Origin: Chloroflexota bacterium | Lineage (GTDB): Bacteria > Chloroflexota > Dehalococcoidia > UBA2979 | Assembly (NCBI GenBank): GCA_009843585.1 | Contig: VYDC01000154.1 | Location: 1 to 11,865, forward strand | Direction of reading: 5' to 3' | Length of the DNA: 11,865 nt | Part shown: one piece after another, positions 5,684 to 11,865 of the stretch | Layout of the letters: each line of letters starts with the position of its first letter | Numbering within the stretch: the first letter of the stretch is position 1 | The notes under the pieces: generated by a model | What the model was told of the DNA's origin: nothing | What the model saw: only the letters and a program-made list of their open reading frames with translations | Database searches by the model: none | Made by a program: the position numbers and the translations under genes

Positions 5684-6258
5684 TGGCGGAGGCAGTCGCC
5701 ACAGGCACCGCCGAGCCGCGCCTCCGGACGCGACACCGCGAGGAGGTGGCGTCGCAGCTGACGCGCGAGTTCGGCTACACGAACGTCATGCGCGTCCCGA
5801 CGCTGTCGCGGATCGTGATCAACGTCGGCCTGGGCGAGGCGCTGACCAACGCGCGCGCCGTCGAGATGGCGACGGCCGACCTGATGACGATCACCGGGCA
5901 GCGTCCGATCGTGACCCGTGCGAAGCGCGCGATCTCGAACTTCCGGCTTCGCGCCGGCAACCCGGTCGGCCTCAAGGTGACGCTGCGTCAGAACCGCATG
6001 TGGGAGTTCTTCGACCGGCTGGTGAACGCGGGACTGCCCCGCACGCGGGACTTCCGCGGCGTCCCGCCCGAGTCGTTCGACGGGCGTGGGAACTACTCGC
6101 TCGGCATCGCGGAGCAGGTGATCTTTCCTGAGATCGACTTCGCCTCGATCGATCGGGTGCGAGGGATGCAGGTCAACATCGTGACGACGGCGCGCACGGA
6201 CGAGGAGGGGCAGCGGCTGCTCTCCCTCCTCGGCATGCCGTTCGCGCGGCGCGACTAG
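5683..6258 (+). CDS. rplE: 50S ribosomal protein L5 (uL5)
   Basis: L5 binds 5S rRNA with L18 and L25 in the central protuberance and contacts the P-site tRNA. The 191-residue product carries RIVINVGLGEA (43-53), TGQRPIVTRAKRAISNFRLR (71-90), GNPVGLKVTLR (92-102), FFDRLVNAGLPRTRDFRG (109-126) and FDGRGNYSLGI (132-142). It has about ten extra N-terminal residues compared with E. coli L5. The ATG shares a base with the rplX stop. The longer open frame upstream lies inside rplN and rplX and is not part of the gene. Confidence 0.98.
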   Translation: MAEAVATGTAEPRLRTRHREEVASQLTREFGYTNVMRVPTLSRIVINVGLGEALTNARAVEMATADLMTITGQRPIVTRAKRAISNFRLRAGNPVGLKVTLRQNRMWEFFDRLVNAGLPRTRDFRGVPPESFDGRGNYSLGIAEQVIFPEIDFASIDRVRGMQVNIVTTARTDEEGQRLLSLLGMPFARRD

Positions 6259-6270
6259 AGCGCCGGGGCC

Positions 6271-6286
6271 GGGAGGCGGACGGGAG
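6271..6286 (+). promoter_or_regulatory. Shine-Dalgarno region for rpsN
   Basis: GGGAGGCGGACGGGAG fills the end of the 28-base rplE-rpsN gap. GGGAGG (6271-6276) lies ten bases before the ATG at 6287 and is the likely site; the second GGGAG touches the start codon and is too close to work alone. Confidence 0.6.
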
Positions 6287-6490
6287 ATGGCGAAGAAGTC
6301 GCAGATCGCGAAGGCGCTGCGGACGCCGCGGTTCAGATCACGTCGGCAGAACCGCTGTCCGGTGGTGTGGGTCGACCGACCCTGCGGCCGGCCGCGGGCC
6401 TATATGCGGAAGTTCGGGATGTGCCGGATCTGCTTCCGACGGCTCGCGAACGAGGGAAAGCTCCCCGGCGTGCGCAAGTCCTCGTGGTAG
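6287..6490 (+). CDS. rpsN: 30S ribosomal protein S14, zinc-type (uS14) with an insertion in the zinc site
   Basis: S14 is needed for 30S head assembly near the S3/S10 neighbourhood. The short zinc-type form is usually 61 residues with CxxC-x12-CxxC. Here the start (MAKKSQIAKALRTPRF), the middle (GRPRAYMRKFG) and the end (CRICFRRLANEGKLPGVRKSSW) are typical, but the protein has 67 residues. The whole difference lies between the first two cysteines: Cys24 and Cys33 are separated by eight residues (PVVWVDRP) instead of two. Cys46 and Cys49 keep normal spacing. The frame is intact on both sides. Either a longer loop still closes the zinc site or binding is altered; this cannot be decided from sequence. 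The gene has its own Shine-Dalgarno region and a 43-base gap after it. Confidence 0.96.
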   Translation: MAKKSQIAKALRTPRFRSRRQNRCPVVWVDRPCGRPRAYMRKFGMCRICFRRLANEGKLPGVRKSSW

Positions 6491-6513
6491 GCGGGCCGGG
6501 TCGCATACGCGGG

Positions 6514-6525
6514 GAAGGGGTGAGG
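6514..6525 (+). promoter_or_regulatory. Shine-Dalgarno region for rpsH
   Basis: GAAGGGGTGAGG ends eight bases before the ATG at 6534 in the 43-base rpsN-rpsH gap. Its spacing suits 6534; the in-frame ATG two codons later (6540) is a possible alternative that would remove only Met-Thr. Confidence 0.55.
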
Positions 6526-6533
6526 CCGAGATC

Positions 6534-6932
6534 ATGACGATGTCCGACCCTCTGGCTGACATGTTCACGCGCATCCGCAACAGCGCCACGGCGCGCCACG
6601 AGTGGGTGCGTGTGCCGACCTCCAACGTGAAGCGCGCCGTCGCCGGCGTCCTCCGCGATGAGGGCTTCATCGCCGCCGTCGAGGAGGAGACCGAGGGGGC
6701 GCGCTCCTACCTGAGGCTGCGGATCACCTACGGCGAGGACCGCAAGGCCGTGCTCGGCGGCATACGCCGCGTCTCGAAGCCCGGGCTCCGCGTCTACGTG
6801 AACCGCCGCGAGGTACCGCGGGTCCTCGGGGGGCTCGGCATCGCGATCCTCAGCACGTCGCAGGGCGTGATGTCCGATCGCGAGGCATGGCGCCGCAAGA
6901 TCGGCGGCGAGGTCCTGTGCTACGTCTGGTAG
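6534..6932 (+). CDS. rpsH: 30S ribosomal protein S8 (uS8)
   Basis: S8 binds the central domain of 16S rRNA and nucleates the 30S platform. In E. coli it also represses the spc operon by binding its mRNA near rplE; I see no clear mimic structure here. The 132-residue product shows DPLADMFTRIRNS (5-17), VPTSNVKRAVAGVLRDEGFI (27-46), SKPGLRVY (81-88), GLGIAILSTSQGVMSDREA (100-118) and the typical end GGEVLCYVW. Length and motifs are normal. The ATG at 6534 is favoured by the Shine-Dalgarno spacing, though 6540 would match the shorter family start equally well. Confidence 0.98.
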   Translation: MTMSDPLADMFTRIRNSATARHEWVRVPTSNVKRAVAGVLRDEGFIAAVEEETEGARSYLRLRITYGEDRKAVLGGIRRVSKPGLRVYVNRREVPRVLGGLGIAILSTSQGVMSDREAWRRKIGGEVLCYVW

Positions 6933-6958
6933 GTCGCCCGGCGGGCGGCCGCAGCGTC

Positions 6959-6968
6959 GGGAGTGGAG
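6959..6968 (+). promoter_or_regulatory. Shine-Dalgarno region for rplF
   Basis: GGGAGTGGAG holds two cores, GGGAG and GGAG; the latter ends four bases before the ATG at 6973. It sits at the end of a 40-base GC-rich gap in which I see no other signal. Confidence 0.6.
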
Positions 6969-6972
6969 CGCG

Positions 6973-7509
6973 ATGTCGCGGGTAGGCAAGAAGCCGGTGG
7001 CGCTGCCTGCGGGCGTTGAGGTGGCGCTCGACGGGCAGCGCGTGCGTGTGCGCGGCCCGCAGGGGGAGCTCGCGCACGAGGTACATCCGGCGATCCGCAT
7101 CCAGCACGCCGACGGAGAGATCCGGGTCGAGCGCCCCGGCGATCAGCCGGAATACCGGGCGCTCCACGGGCTCACGCGCGCTCTCATTCAGAACATGGTG
7201 GTCGGTGTGACGGAGGGGTACCGCCGCACGCTCGAGATCACCGGGACCGGCTACCGAGCGCAGCTGCGCGGGGAGAGCCTCGTGCTCAACGTCGGCTTCT
7301 CCCACCCGGTCGAACTCTCGCCGCTTCCGGGCGTGGCCTTCGAGGTGGAGACTCCCACGCGCATCCACGTCAGCGGCATCGACAAGCAGAAGGTCGGTCA
7401 GCAGGCGGCCCTGGTCAGGCGCGTGCGCCCGCCGGAACCGTACCGTGGCAAGGGCATCCGCTACCGCGGCGAGGTCGTGCGGCTGCGCGCCGGGAAGGCG
7501 AAGAAGTAA
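6973..7509 (+). CDS. rplF: 50S ribosomal protein L6 (uL6)
   Basis: L6 lies near the sarcin-ricin loop at the factor-binding site and acts late in 50S assembly. The 178-residue product begins MSRVGKKPVALPAGVEV. It has the two repeated domains of the family: the first with VRGPQGEL and HGLTRALIQNMVVGVTEG (65-82), the second with ITGTGYRAQL (89-98), LNVGFSHPV (105-113) and the C-terminal motif EPYRGKGIRYRGEVVR (155-170). Length is normal. The TAA stop overlaps the rplR ATG by one base (TAATG). Confidence 0.99.
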   Translation: MSRVGKKPVALPAGVEVALDGQRVRVRGPQGELAHEVHPAIRIQHADGEIRVERPGDQPEYRALHGLTRALIQNMVVGVTEGYRRTLEITGTGYRAQLRGESLVLNVGFSHPVELSPLPGVAFEVETPTRIHVSGIDKQKVGQQAALVRRVRPPEPYRGKGIRYRGEVVRLRAGKAKK

Positions 7510-7877
7510 TGGGATCTGCCGCGCGCCAGACGCGCCGGGCCGCGCGGCTGCGCCGCCACCGCAGCATCCGCCGCCGGCTTGAGGGCACGCCGCAGCGGCC
7601 GCGTCTCTGCGTCTTCCGCTCGAACCAGCACATCTACGCCCAGGTCATTGACGACGGCGCGGGGCGTACGCTCGCCGCCGCCTCGGATCTGGAGGAGGCG
7701 ATCCGTGCGGAGGGCGGCACCAAGTCCGAGCGCGCCCGAGCGGTCGGCCGCGCGCTCGCCGGGCGCGCGAGAGAGAGGGGCCTGACATCCGTGGTCTTCG
7801 ACCGCGGGGGCTTCTCCTACGCGGGCCGCGTGCGCGCGCTCGCCGAGGCGGCGCGTGAGGAAGGACTGGTGTTCTGA
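7509..7877 (+). CDS. rplR: 50S ribosomal protein L18 (uL18)
   Basis: L18 binds 5S rRNA together with L5 in the central protuberance. The 122-residue product has a basic N-terminus (about 13 Arg in the first 32 residues) that contacts 5S rRNA. It continues with PRLCVFRSNQHIYAQVIDD (31-49), the TKSERARAVGRALA helix (71-84), FDRGGFSYAGRVRALAEAAREEGL (97-120) and the usual Phe C-terminus. It is coupled to both neighbours by one-base overlaps. Nothing unusual is seen. Confidence 0.98.
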   Translation: MGSAARQTRRAARLRRHRSIRRRLEGTPQRPRLCVFRSNQHIYAQVIDDGAGRTLAAASDLEEAIRAEGGTKSERARAVGRALAGRARERGLTSVVFDRGGFSYAGRVRALAEAAREEGLVF

Positions 7878-8458
7878 TGGGCCGAGGTGGTGGCCGGGAT
7901 CGTGGGCCCCGGCGCGACCGACGCGACGAGGGCGACGAGTTCATCGAGAAGGTCGTCGACATCAATCGCGTGGCGAAGGTGGTCAAGGGCGGCCGCCGCT
8001 TCTCCTTCACGGCGATCGTCGTGGTCGGAGACGGCAAGGGCCGCGTCGGCTTCGGGTTCGGGCGCGCGAACGAGGTCCCCGAGGCCATCCGCAAGGGCGG
8101 CGTGATCGCCCGGCGCTCGATGTTCCCGGTCGCGATGAGCGGCTCCACGATCGCGCACGACCAGATCGCCGTGTTCAAGGCGTCGAAGGTCGTGATGAGG
8201 CCGGCCTCGCCTGGGACCGGCCTGATCGCCGGCGGACCGGCTCGCGCGGTGCTGGAGGCGGCGGGCGTCTCCGACGTGTTGACGAAGTCGCTCGGCTCGA
8301 ACAACCCGGTCAACGTCGTGCGCGCGACGATCGAGGGCCTGCGCGCGCTGCGACCACCCGAGGAGGTCGTCGCCCGCAGGCGTCGGCTCGCGGAGGAGCA
8401 GGCCGCGCGTGTCGCGCAGCCGGCGCGGGGTGCCGAGCCGGCCGGGTCGGGAGCGTAG
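7877..8458 (+). CDS. rpsE: 30S ribosomal protein S5 (uS5)
   Basis: S5 binds 16S rRNA, takes part in decoding fidelity, and forms the mRNA entry site with S3 and S4. The 193-residue product has an Arg/Gly-rich N-terminus. The double-stranded-RNA-binding-like domain follows with INRVAKVVKGGRRFSFTAIVVVGDGKGRVGFG (29-60), which includes the spectinomycin-associated loop. The C-terminal domain has PGTGLIAGGPARAVLEAAG (112-130) and LTKSLGSNNPVNVVRATIEGL (135-155). The stretch at about 74-108 (GGVIARRSMFPVAMSG onward) is more divergent than the rest but stays in frame. The protein extends about 25 residues past the usual end with an Arg/Ala/Glu then Ala/Gly/Pro tail. Confidence 0.98.
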   Translation: MGRGGGRDRGPRRDRRDEGDEFIEKVVDINRVAKVVKGGRRFSFTAIVVVGDGKGRVGFGFGRANEVPEAIRKGGVIARRSMFPVAMSGSTIAHDQIAVFKASKVVMRPASPGTGLIAGGPARAVLEAAGVSDVLTKSLGSNNPVNVVRATIEGLRALRPPEEVVARRRRLAEEQAARVAQPARGAEPAGSGA

Positions 8459-8460
8459 CC

Positions 8461-8643
8461 GTGGGGCGCCTTCGCATCACCTGGGAGCGCTCCGCCATCG
8501 GGCGTCCGGCCGATCAGGGGCGCACCATCCGCCGGCTGGGGCTGCGCAGGCTCCACCAGACAGTGGAGCACGAGGACACGCCGCAGCTACGCGGGATGGC
8601 GCGGAAGGTCCGTCACCTCGTACGCGTCGAGGAGGTCCCCTGA
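8461..8643 (+). CDS. rpmD: 50S ribosomal protein L30 (uL30)
   Basis: L30 is a small 23S rRNA-binding protein absent from some bacteria. The 60-residue product has GRLRITWERSAIGRPADQGRT, LGLRRLHQTVEHEDTP and the closing RGMARKVRHLVRVEE, all characteristic. The GTG start at 8461 is two bases after the rpsE stop, and GGGAG at 8449-8453 in the end of rpsE can serve as Shine-Dalgarno sequence. The frame is open farther upstream, but that part overlaps rpsE and does not resemble L30. The end overlaps the rplO ATG by one base. Confidence 0.97.
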   Translation: MGRLRITWERSAIGRPADQGRTIRRLGLRRLHQTVEHEDTPQLRGMARKVRHLVRVEEVP

Positions 8644-9143
8644 TGGATCCGCACACGTTGCGCCAGCCGCCGGGGGCGAAGCGGCCCCGGAAGCGCCGCG
8701 GGCGTGGTGACGGTTCCGGGACCGGAACCTACGCCGGTCGCGGGCTCAAGGGGCAGAAGGCGCGCGGGAAGATCCCCGCGAGCTTCGAGGGCGGGCAGAT
8801 GCCGCTGGTCCGGCGGCTCGGCCACCGCCGCGGCTTCCGCAACCCGACGCGCATCGAGTTCCGGGCGGTCAACGTTGGCGATCTGGCGTCTCGTTTCGAG
8901 GCCGGCGCGAGGGTCGACGCCGCCGCGCTCGCGGCCGCGCGCCTGATAGACGATGCCCGCACGCCCTTCAAGGTGCTGGCGCGGGGGGAACTGGACCGGG
9001 CCCTCACGGTCGCGGCGCCGCGGCTCTCCGCCGCCGCCAAGGGAGCGATCGAGAACGCCGGCGGGAGCTGGGAAGAGCTTCAGCCGCCGGAGCGCCGCGT
9101 CCGCAACCGCAAGCACCGTCGCGGCGAAGGAACGGGGGCCTAG
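8643..9143 (+). CDS. rplO: 50S ribosomal protein L15 (uL15)
   Basis: L15 is a late-assembly 50S protein with a long basic N-terminal extension that threads into 23S rRNA. The 166-residue product has the Gly/Arg-rich N-terminus (RGRGDGSGTGTYAGRGLKGQ, residues 19-38), FEGGQMPLVRRLGHRRGF (48-65) and the globular domain with ARGELDRALTV (113-123) and SAAAKGAIENAGG (129-141). A short basic tail follows. The ATG shares a base with the rpmD stop; the open frame upstream lies inside rpsE and rpmD. It is three bases upstream of secY. Confidence 0.98.
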   Translation: MDPHTLRQPPGAKRPRKRRGRGDGSGTGTYAGRGLKGQKARGKIPASFEGGQMPLVRRLGHRRGFRNPTRIEFRAVNVGDLASRFEAGARVDAAALAAARLIDDARTPFKVLARGELDRALTVAAPRLSAAAKGAIENAGGSWEELQPPERRVRNRKHRRGEGTGA

Positions 9144-9146
9144 CCG

Positions 9147-10478
9147 ATGGCGCAGGCGCAGGGCGCGAGCCCCCGGCTGCTTGAGGCCGCGCTGGAGGCG
9201 TTCCAGCAGCCCGACGTCAGGCGGAAGATCCTCTTCACGCTCGCGATGCTCTTGATCTTCCGCTTCGTTGCCCACGTACCCGTCCCGGGCGTCGACTCGG
9301 AGACCCTCCAGAACACCTTCGACAACAACGCGATCCTGGGCTTTCTGAACATCTTCTCGGGCGGTGCGCTGCAGAACCTCTCGGTCGCCGCGCTCGGCGT
9401 CTACCCGTTCATCACGGCGACGATCGTGATGCAGCTCGCGCAGCCGTTGATCCCGCGCCTCTCCGCGCTCGCGCGCGAGGGGGAGGCCGGGCGCAACAAG
9501 ATCCAGCTCTACACCCACTGGCTCACGGTGCCGCTCGCGGCCTTCCAGGGGTACGCGCAGCTGCTCCTGATTCAGCAGCTCGGCGGCGTGAGCGGCATCG
9601 GCTTCACCGGGGGTGAGGCGCTCCCGACGGTCGCCACCCTCGCCTCGCTGATCGCCGGCACGATGTTCCTGGTGTGGCTCGGCGAGCGCATCTCCGAGAA
9701 CGGGGTCGGCAACGGCGTCTCGCTCATCATCTTCGGCGGCATCGTCGCCGGGCTTCCCGGGATCGTCGGCCGCGGAGCGTTGACCGGCACGGGCGCCGCC
9801 GTCGGCGGCATCCTGCTGCTCGCGGTCGTGACGGTGCTCATCGTGGGCTTCATCGTGCTCTTCCAGGAGGCGCAGCGGCGCGTCCCGGTGCAGTACGCCC
9901 GCTCGAGCATCCGGGGGGGCCGCCTCTATCGCCAGCAGGGGCAGTCGTTCATCCCGCTGCGCGTCAACAGCGCGGGGATGATCCCGCTGATCTTCGCCTT
10001 CTCGATCATGATCTTCCCGCCGGTCGCCGCGCAGTTCTTCGCCGAGACGGCGGACGTTGGCTGGATCGTCAGCGTCGCGCGCTTCTTCGAGACCGCCCTC
10101 TCCCCGACGGGCCTTCTCTACTGGGCTCTGGTGTTCGTGATGGTCGTGCTCTTCGCCTTCTTCTACACGATGGTGATCTTCCAGCAGCAGAACCTGGCGG
10201 AGAATCTGCAGCGCCAGGGAGGATTCATACCCGGGATTCGGCCGGGTCGCCCGACGCAGGAGTACATCACCCGTGTCCTGATCCGCATCACCTGGGGCGG
10301 CGCGATCTTTCTCGGCATCGTCGCGGTGCTGCCGTTCTTCGCGACGCGGCTGACCAACGTGCAGGCGCTTCAAATCAGCGCCGCCGGGCTTCTGATCGTC
10401 GTGGGTGTTGTGATCGACACCATGCGCCAGATCGAGGCGCAGATGATGATGCGCAACTATGAGGGGTTCATATCTTGA
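9147..10478 (+). CDS. secY: protein translocase channel subunit SecY
   Basis: SecY forms the protein-conducting channel of the cytoplasmic membrane with SecE and SecG; SecA or the ribosome docks on its cytoplasmic loops. The 443-residue product has about ten hydrophobic segments (approximately 29-45, 78-100, 123-145, 158-178, 190-208, 219-240, 275-296, 325-345, 384-400, 407-425). Family motifs are GERISENGVGNGVSLIIF (179-196), RRVPVQYA (244-251), LRVNSAGMIPLIF (271-283), GFIPGIRPGRPTQEYI (359-374), the cytoplasmic loop that contacts SecA/ribosome, and the tail QIEAQMMMRNYEGF. No signal peptide is expected. Length is normal. It follows rplO by three bases, and its TGA overlaps the TTG of adk. 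Confidence 0.99.
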   Translation: MAQAQGASPRLLEAALEAFQQPDVRRKILFTLAMLLIFRFVAHVPVPGVDSETLQNTFDNNAILGFLNIFSGGALQNLSVAALGVYPFITATIVMQLAQPLIPRLSALAREGEAGRNKIQLYTHWLTVPLAAFQGYAQLLLIQQLGGVSGIGFTGGEALPTVATLASLIAGTMFLVWLGERISENGVGNGVSLIIFGGIVAGLPGIVGRGALTGTGAAVGGILLLAVVTVLIVGFIVLFQEAQRRVPVQYARSSIRGGRLYRQQGQSFIPLRVNSAGMIPLIFAFSIMIFPPVAAQFFAETADVGWIVSVARFFETALSPTGLLYWALVFVMVVLFAFFYTMVIFQQQNLAENLQRQGGFIPGIRPGRPTQEYITRVLIRITWGGAIFLGIVAVLPFFATRLTNVQALQISAAGLLIVVGVVIDTMRQIEAQMMMRNYEGFIS

Positions 10479-11065
10479 CGCGCGTCGTGATCCTCGGGCT
10501 CATCGGAGCGGGCAAGGGGACGCAGGCGGTTCGCGTCGCCGAGGAGCGCGACATCGTTCACATCTCGACGGGCGACATGTTTCGCGCTGCGGCGACCGCG
10601 GGGACGGAGCTCGGCCTGCGCGCCCGGGGGTACATGGAGCGTGGCGAGCTGGTGCCCGATCAGGTGACGATCGACATGCTGCTCGAGCGCATCTCGGAGC
10701 CGGATGCCGAGGGTGGTTTCATCCTCGATGGCTTCCCCAGGACGGGCGGCCAGGCTGAGGCGCTCGAGCGGGCGCTGGCCGAGCGGGGACTCGGCGTGGA
10801 CGTCGTCACGCGCATCGAGGTGCCGCAGGAGGTGCTGCTCGATCGCATCGCGAAGCGGGCGGACTTGGAGGGCCGCACCGACGATCGCCCGGAGGTCGCG
10901 GCGGAGCGGCTCAGAGTGCAGCGCACGGGGATCGAGGACGTCGCGCGCTTCTACGGGGCGCGCGGCGTGCTGGTCGTCGTCGACGGCGTGGGATCGGTCG
11001 ACGAGGTCGCGGCGCGGCTCAGCGAGGCGCTGGACCGGGTGTCTCCCCGCGTGGAAACGGCGTAA
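10475..11065 (+). CDS. adk: adenylate kinase, short-LID form
   Basis: Adk interconverts ATP + AMP and 2 ADP in the cytosol. The 196-residue product has the P-loop GLIGAGKGT (8-16), the AMP-site motif STGDMFR (31-37), LVPD (59-62), DGFPRT (85-90), and the LID region with Arg124 and Arg128 before EGRTDD (132-137). The LID is the short type without zinc cysteines, which explains the length below the 214 of E. coli. The canonical Pro before the third P-loop residue (GxPGxGKGT) is Ile here. The start is TTG at 10475, inside a TTGA overlap with secY. It gives the expected Met-x-Arg-Val-Val-Ile-Leu-Gly opening, and the next ATG is Met35, inside the AMP site. Translation is probably coupled to secY. 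Confidence 0.97.
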   Translation: MTRVVILGLIGAGKGTQAVRVAEERDIVHISTGDMFRAAATAGTELGLRARGYMERGELVPDQVTIDMLLERISEPDAEGGFILDGFPRTGGQAEALERALAERGLGVDVVTRIEVPQEVLLDRIAKRADLEGRTDDRPEVAAERLRVQRTGIEDVARFYGARGVLVVVDGVGSVDEVAARLSEALDRVSPRVETA

Positions 11066-11073
11066 CATATCCG

Positions 11074-11835
11074 ATGTCTGTCGTGATTAAGTCCAGTAGC
11101 GAGCTGGAACTCATGCGGCAGTCCGGCCGGATCAACGCGGAGGTCCGAGCCGCGCTCCGCGGGGCGGTGCGGCCCGGCGTCACCGGCCTGGAGCTCGACG
11201 CCATCGCGCACCGGGAGATCGCGGCGCGGGGAGCTGTGCCCACGTTCCCGGGGTACGCGCCGGGTGGCCGTCCCCCCTACCCGGGGGCGATCTGCTTCTC
11301 CGTGAACGAGGAGCTGGTGCACGGGATCCCGAGCGATCGCGTGCTGAGGGAGGGTGACATCGTCAGCATCGATCTCGGTGTCACGTACCGGGGCTTCGTC
11401 TCCGACGCCGCCTTCACCGTCGCCGTGGGGGCGGCGAGCGGCCACGCGGAGCGCCTGATGAGCACCACGGAGGCGGCGCTCGAGTCCGGCATCCGGGCGG
11501 CATGCGCGGGCGCGCGCATCGGCGACATCGCACACGCGATCGGATCGCGCGCCAACGGGTACGGCATCATCGCCGAGTACGGCGGGCACGGGGTCGGACG
11601 CGAGATGCACGAGGAGCCGCACGTGCCCAATACCGGTCTTCCCGGGCGGGGGCTGCGTCTCAAGCCCGGCATGGTGCTGGCGCTGGAGCCGATGTTCTGC
11701 TCGGGCGATCCCGCGACGATGGAGCTCGCCGACCGCTGGACAGTGGTGATGCGGGACGGAGGCCTGAGCGCGCACTTCGAGGAGACCGTCGCGATCACCG
11801 ACGGCGAGCCGGAGGTGTTCACCCGCATCCGCTAG
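11074..11835 (+). CDS. map: methionine aminopeptidase, type I
   Basis: Map removes the initiator Met from nascent proteins as they leave the ribosome, after deformylation. The 253-residue product has the pita-bread fold signature. By alignment with E. coli Map, the metal ligands are Asp100, Asp111, His172, Glu205 and Glu236, with active-site His83 and His179. Surrounding motifs are NEELVHGIPSDR, VSIDLGV, GGHGVGREMHEEP, LALEPMF and HFEETVAI. There is no N-terminal zinc-finger or SH3-binding extension, so it is the simple bacterial Ia form. The ATG is eight bases after the adk stop with only a weak GGAAACGG upstream, so it probably relies on coupling to adk. Location beside secY and adk is usual in Gram-positive-like lineages. 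Confidence 0.98.
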   Translation: MSVVIKSSSELELMRQSGRINAEVRAALRGAVRPGVTGLELDAIAHREIAARGAVPTFPGYAPGGRPPYPGAICFSVNEELVHGIPSDRVLREGDIVSIDLGVTYRGFVSDAAFTVAVGAASGHAERLMSTTEAALESGIRAACAGARIGDIAHAIGSRANGYGIIAEYGGHGVGREMHEEPHVPNTGLPGRGLRLKPGMVLALEPMFCSGDPATMELADRWTVVMRDGGLSAHFEETVAITDGEPEVFTRIR

Positions 11836-11865
11836 CGGCGGGCGGGGGACGCACGAGGGGGAGCC
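11836..11865 (+). promoter_or_regulatory. Shine-Dalgarno sequence of the next operon gene (start outside window)
   Basis: AGGGGGAG at 11856-11863 is a strong Shine-Dalgarno-like sequence in the 30 bases left after map. There is no hairpin with a U-run, so transcription appears to continue. In related operons the next gene is often infA, rpmJ or rpsM; which one cannot be seen here. Confidence 0.5.

Noticed and set aside
6356..6385. A pair of compensating frameshifts in rpsN
   Set aside because: The extra length is exactly 18 bases and the frame is canonical on both sides right up to the cysteines, so a simple in-frame insertion explains it better.
6287..6490. rpsN as a truncated long-form S14 pseudogene
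   Set aside because: Start, end and all four cysteines match the short zinc-type form; nothing is missing.
8613..10373. A 586-codon open frame on the minus strand opposite rplO and secY
   Set aside because: It is a low-complexity Arg/Asp/Glu/His-rich translation lying antisense to SecY, with no start signal or domain; a shadow of secY codon use.
10475..10480. TTGACG as a -35 promoter box for adk-map
   Set aside because: It is the adk start codon itself, and no -10-like sequence lies 16-19 bases downstream in the GC-rich adk coding sequence.
11063..11070. TAACATAT as a -10 box for map
   Set aside because: It contains the adk stop codon, has no matching -35 element upstream, and would leave almost no leader before the map ATG at 11074.
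1..11865. Mobile element, defence system, CRISPR array or biosynthetic cluster hidden in the block
   Set aside because: All 23 genes are recognised housekeeping genes in canonical order, the intergenic space is at most 44 bases, and no repeats, inverted repeats or foreign composition were noticed.

Overview
The window is one uninterrupted block of the bacterial S10-spc ribosomal protein superoperon. It holds 23 genes, all on the + strand: rplC (5'-truncated), rplD, rplW, rplB, rpsS, rplV, rpsC, rplP, rpmC, rpsQ, rplN, rplX, rplE, rpsN, rpsH, rplF, rplR, rpsE, rpmD, rplO, secY, adk and map. No stretch longer than 44 bases between genes lacks coding sequence. I see no mobile element, tRNA, rRNA, CRISPR array, terminator or convincing promoter.

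Organism: a high-GC bacterium (about 70% G+C by eye, not computed; third codon positions almost all G or C). S14 is the zinc-type short form, L24 carries four cysteines, SecY is followed by a short-LID adenylate kinase and a type I methionine aminopeptidase, and the L3, L4 and L30 sequences resemble those of Chloroflexota (Thermomicrobia/Dehalococcoidia-like lineages). I favour Chloroflexota with moderate confidence; a deep actinobacterial lineage is the main alternative. This placement is from memory of family sequences, not from a tree.

Layout: 2-4998 is the S10-type part (L3 to S17); 4995-9143 is the spc-type part (L14 to L15); 9147-11835 is secY-adk-map. The two classical operons are joined by a 4-base start/stop overlap at rpsQ/rplN, so there is no space for a promoter or terminator between them. 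Most junctions are 0-4 base overlaps or gaps under 11 bases. Wider gaps of 17-44 bases occur only before rpsS, rplV, rpsN, rpsH and rplF, and each holds a purine-rich Shine-Dalgarno sequence. The last 30 bases after map hold another Shine-Dalgarno sequence, so the operon continues (infA, rpmJ or rpsM would be expected).

Function: the genes encode large- and small-subunit proteins (peptidyl-transferase supports L2, L3 and L16; exit-tunnel proteins L4, L22, L23 and L29; 5S rRNA binders L5 and L18; decoding-side proteins S3, S5, S8, S14, S17 and S19). They also encode the translocon channel SecY that docks on the ribosome, the nucleotide-balancing enzyme Adk, and Map, which trims the N-terminal Met from nascent chains.

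This is a core housekeeping region and I find no new system in it. The notable points are protein-level oddities. S14 has a six-residue insertion inside the first half of its zinc site. The L4 tunnel-constriction loop is altered at two normally invariant positions. Adk lacks the usual P-loop proline. L3, L4, L29 and S17 all carry low-complexity C-terminal tails, strongly acidic in S17.
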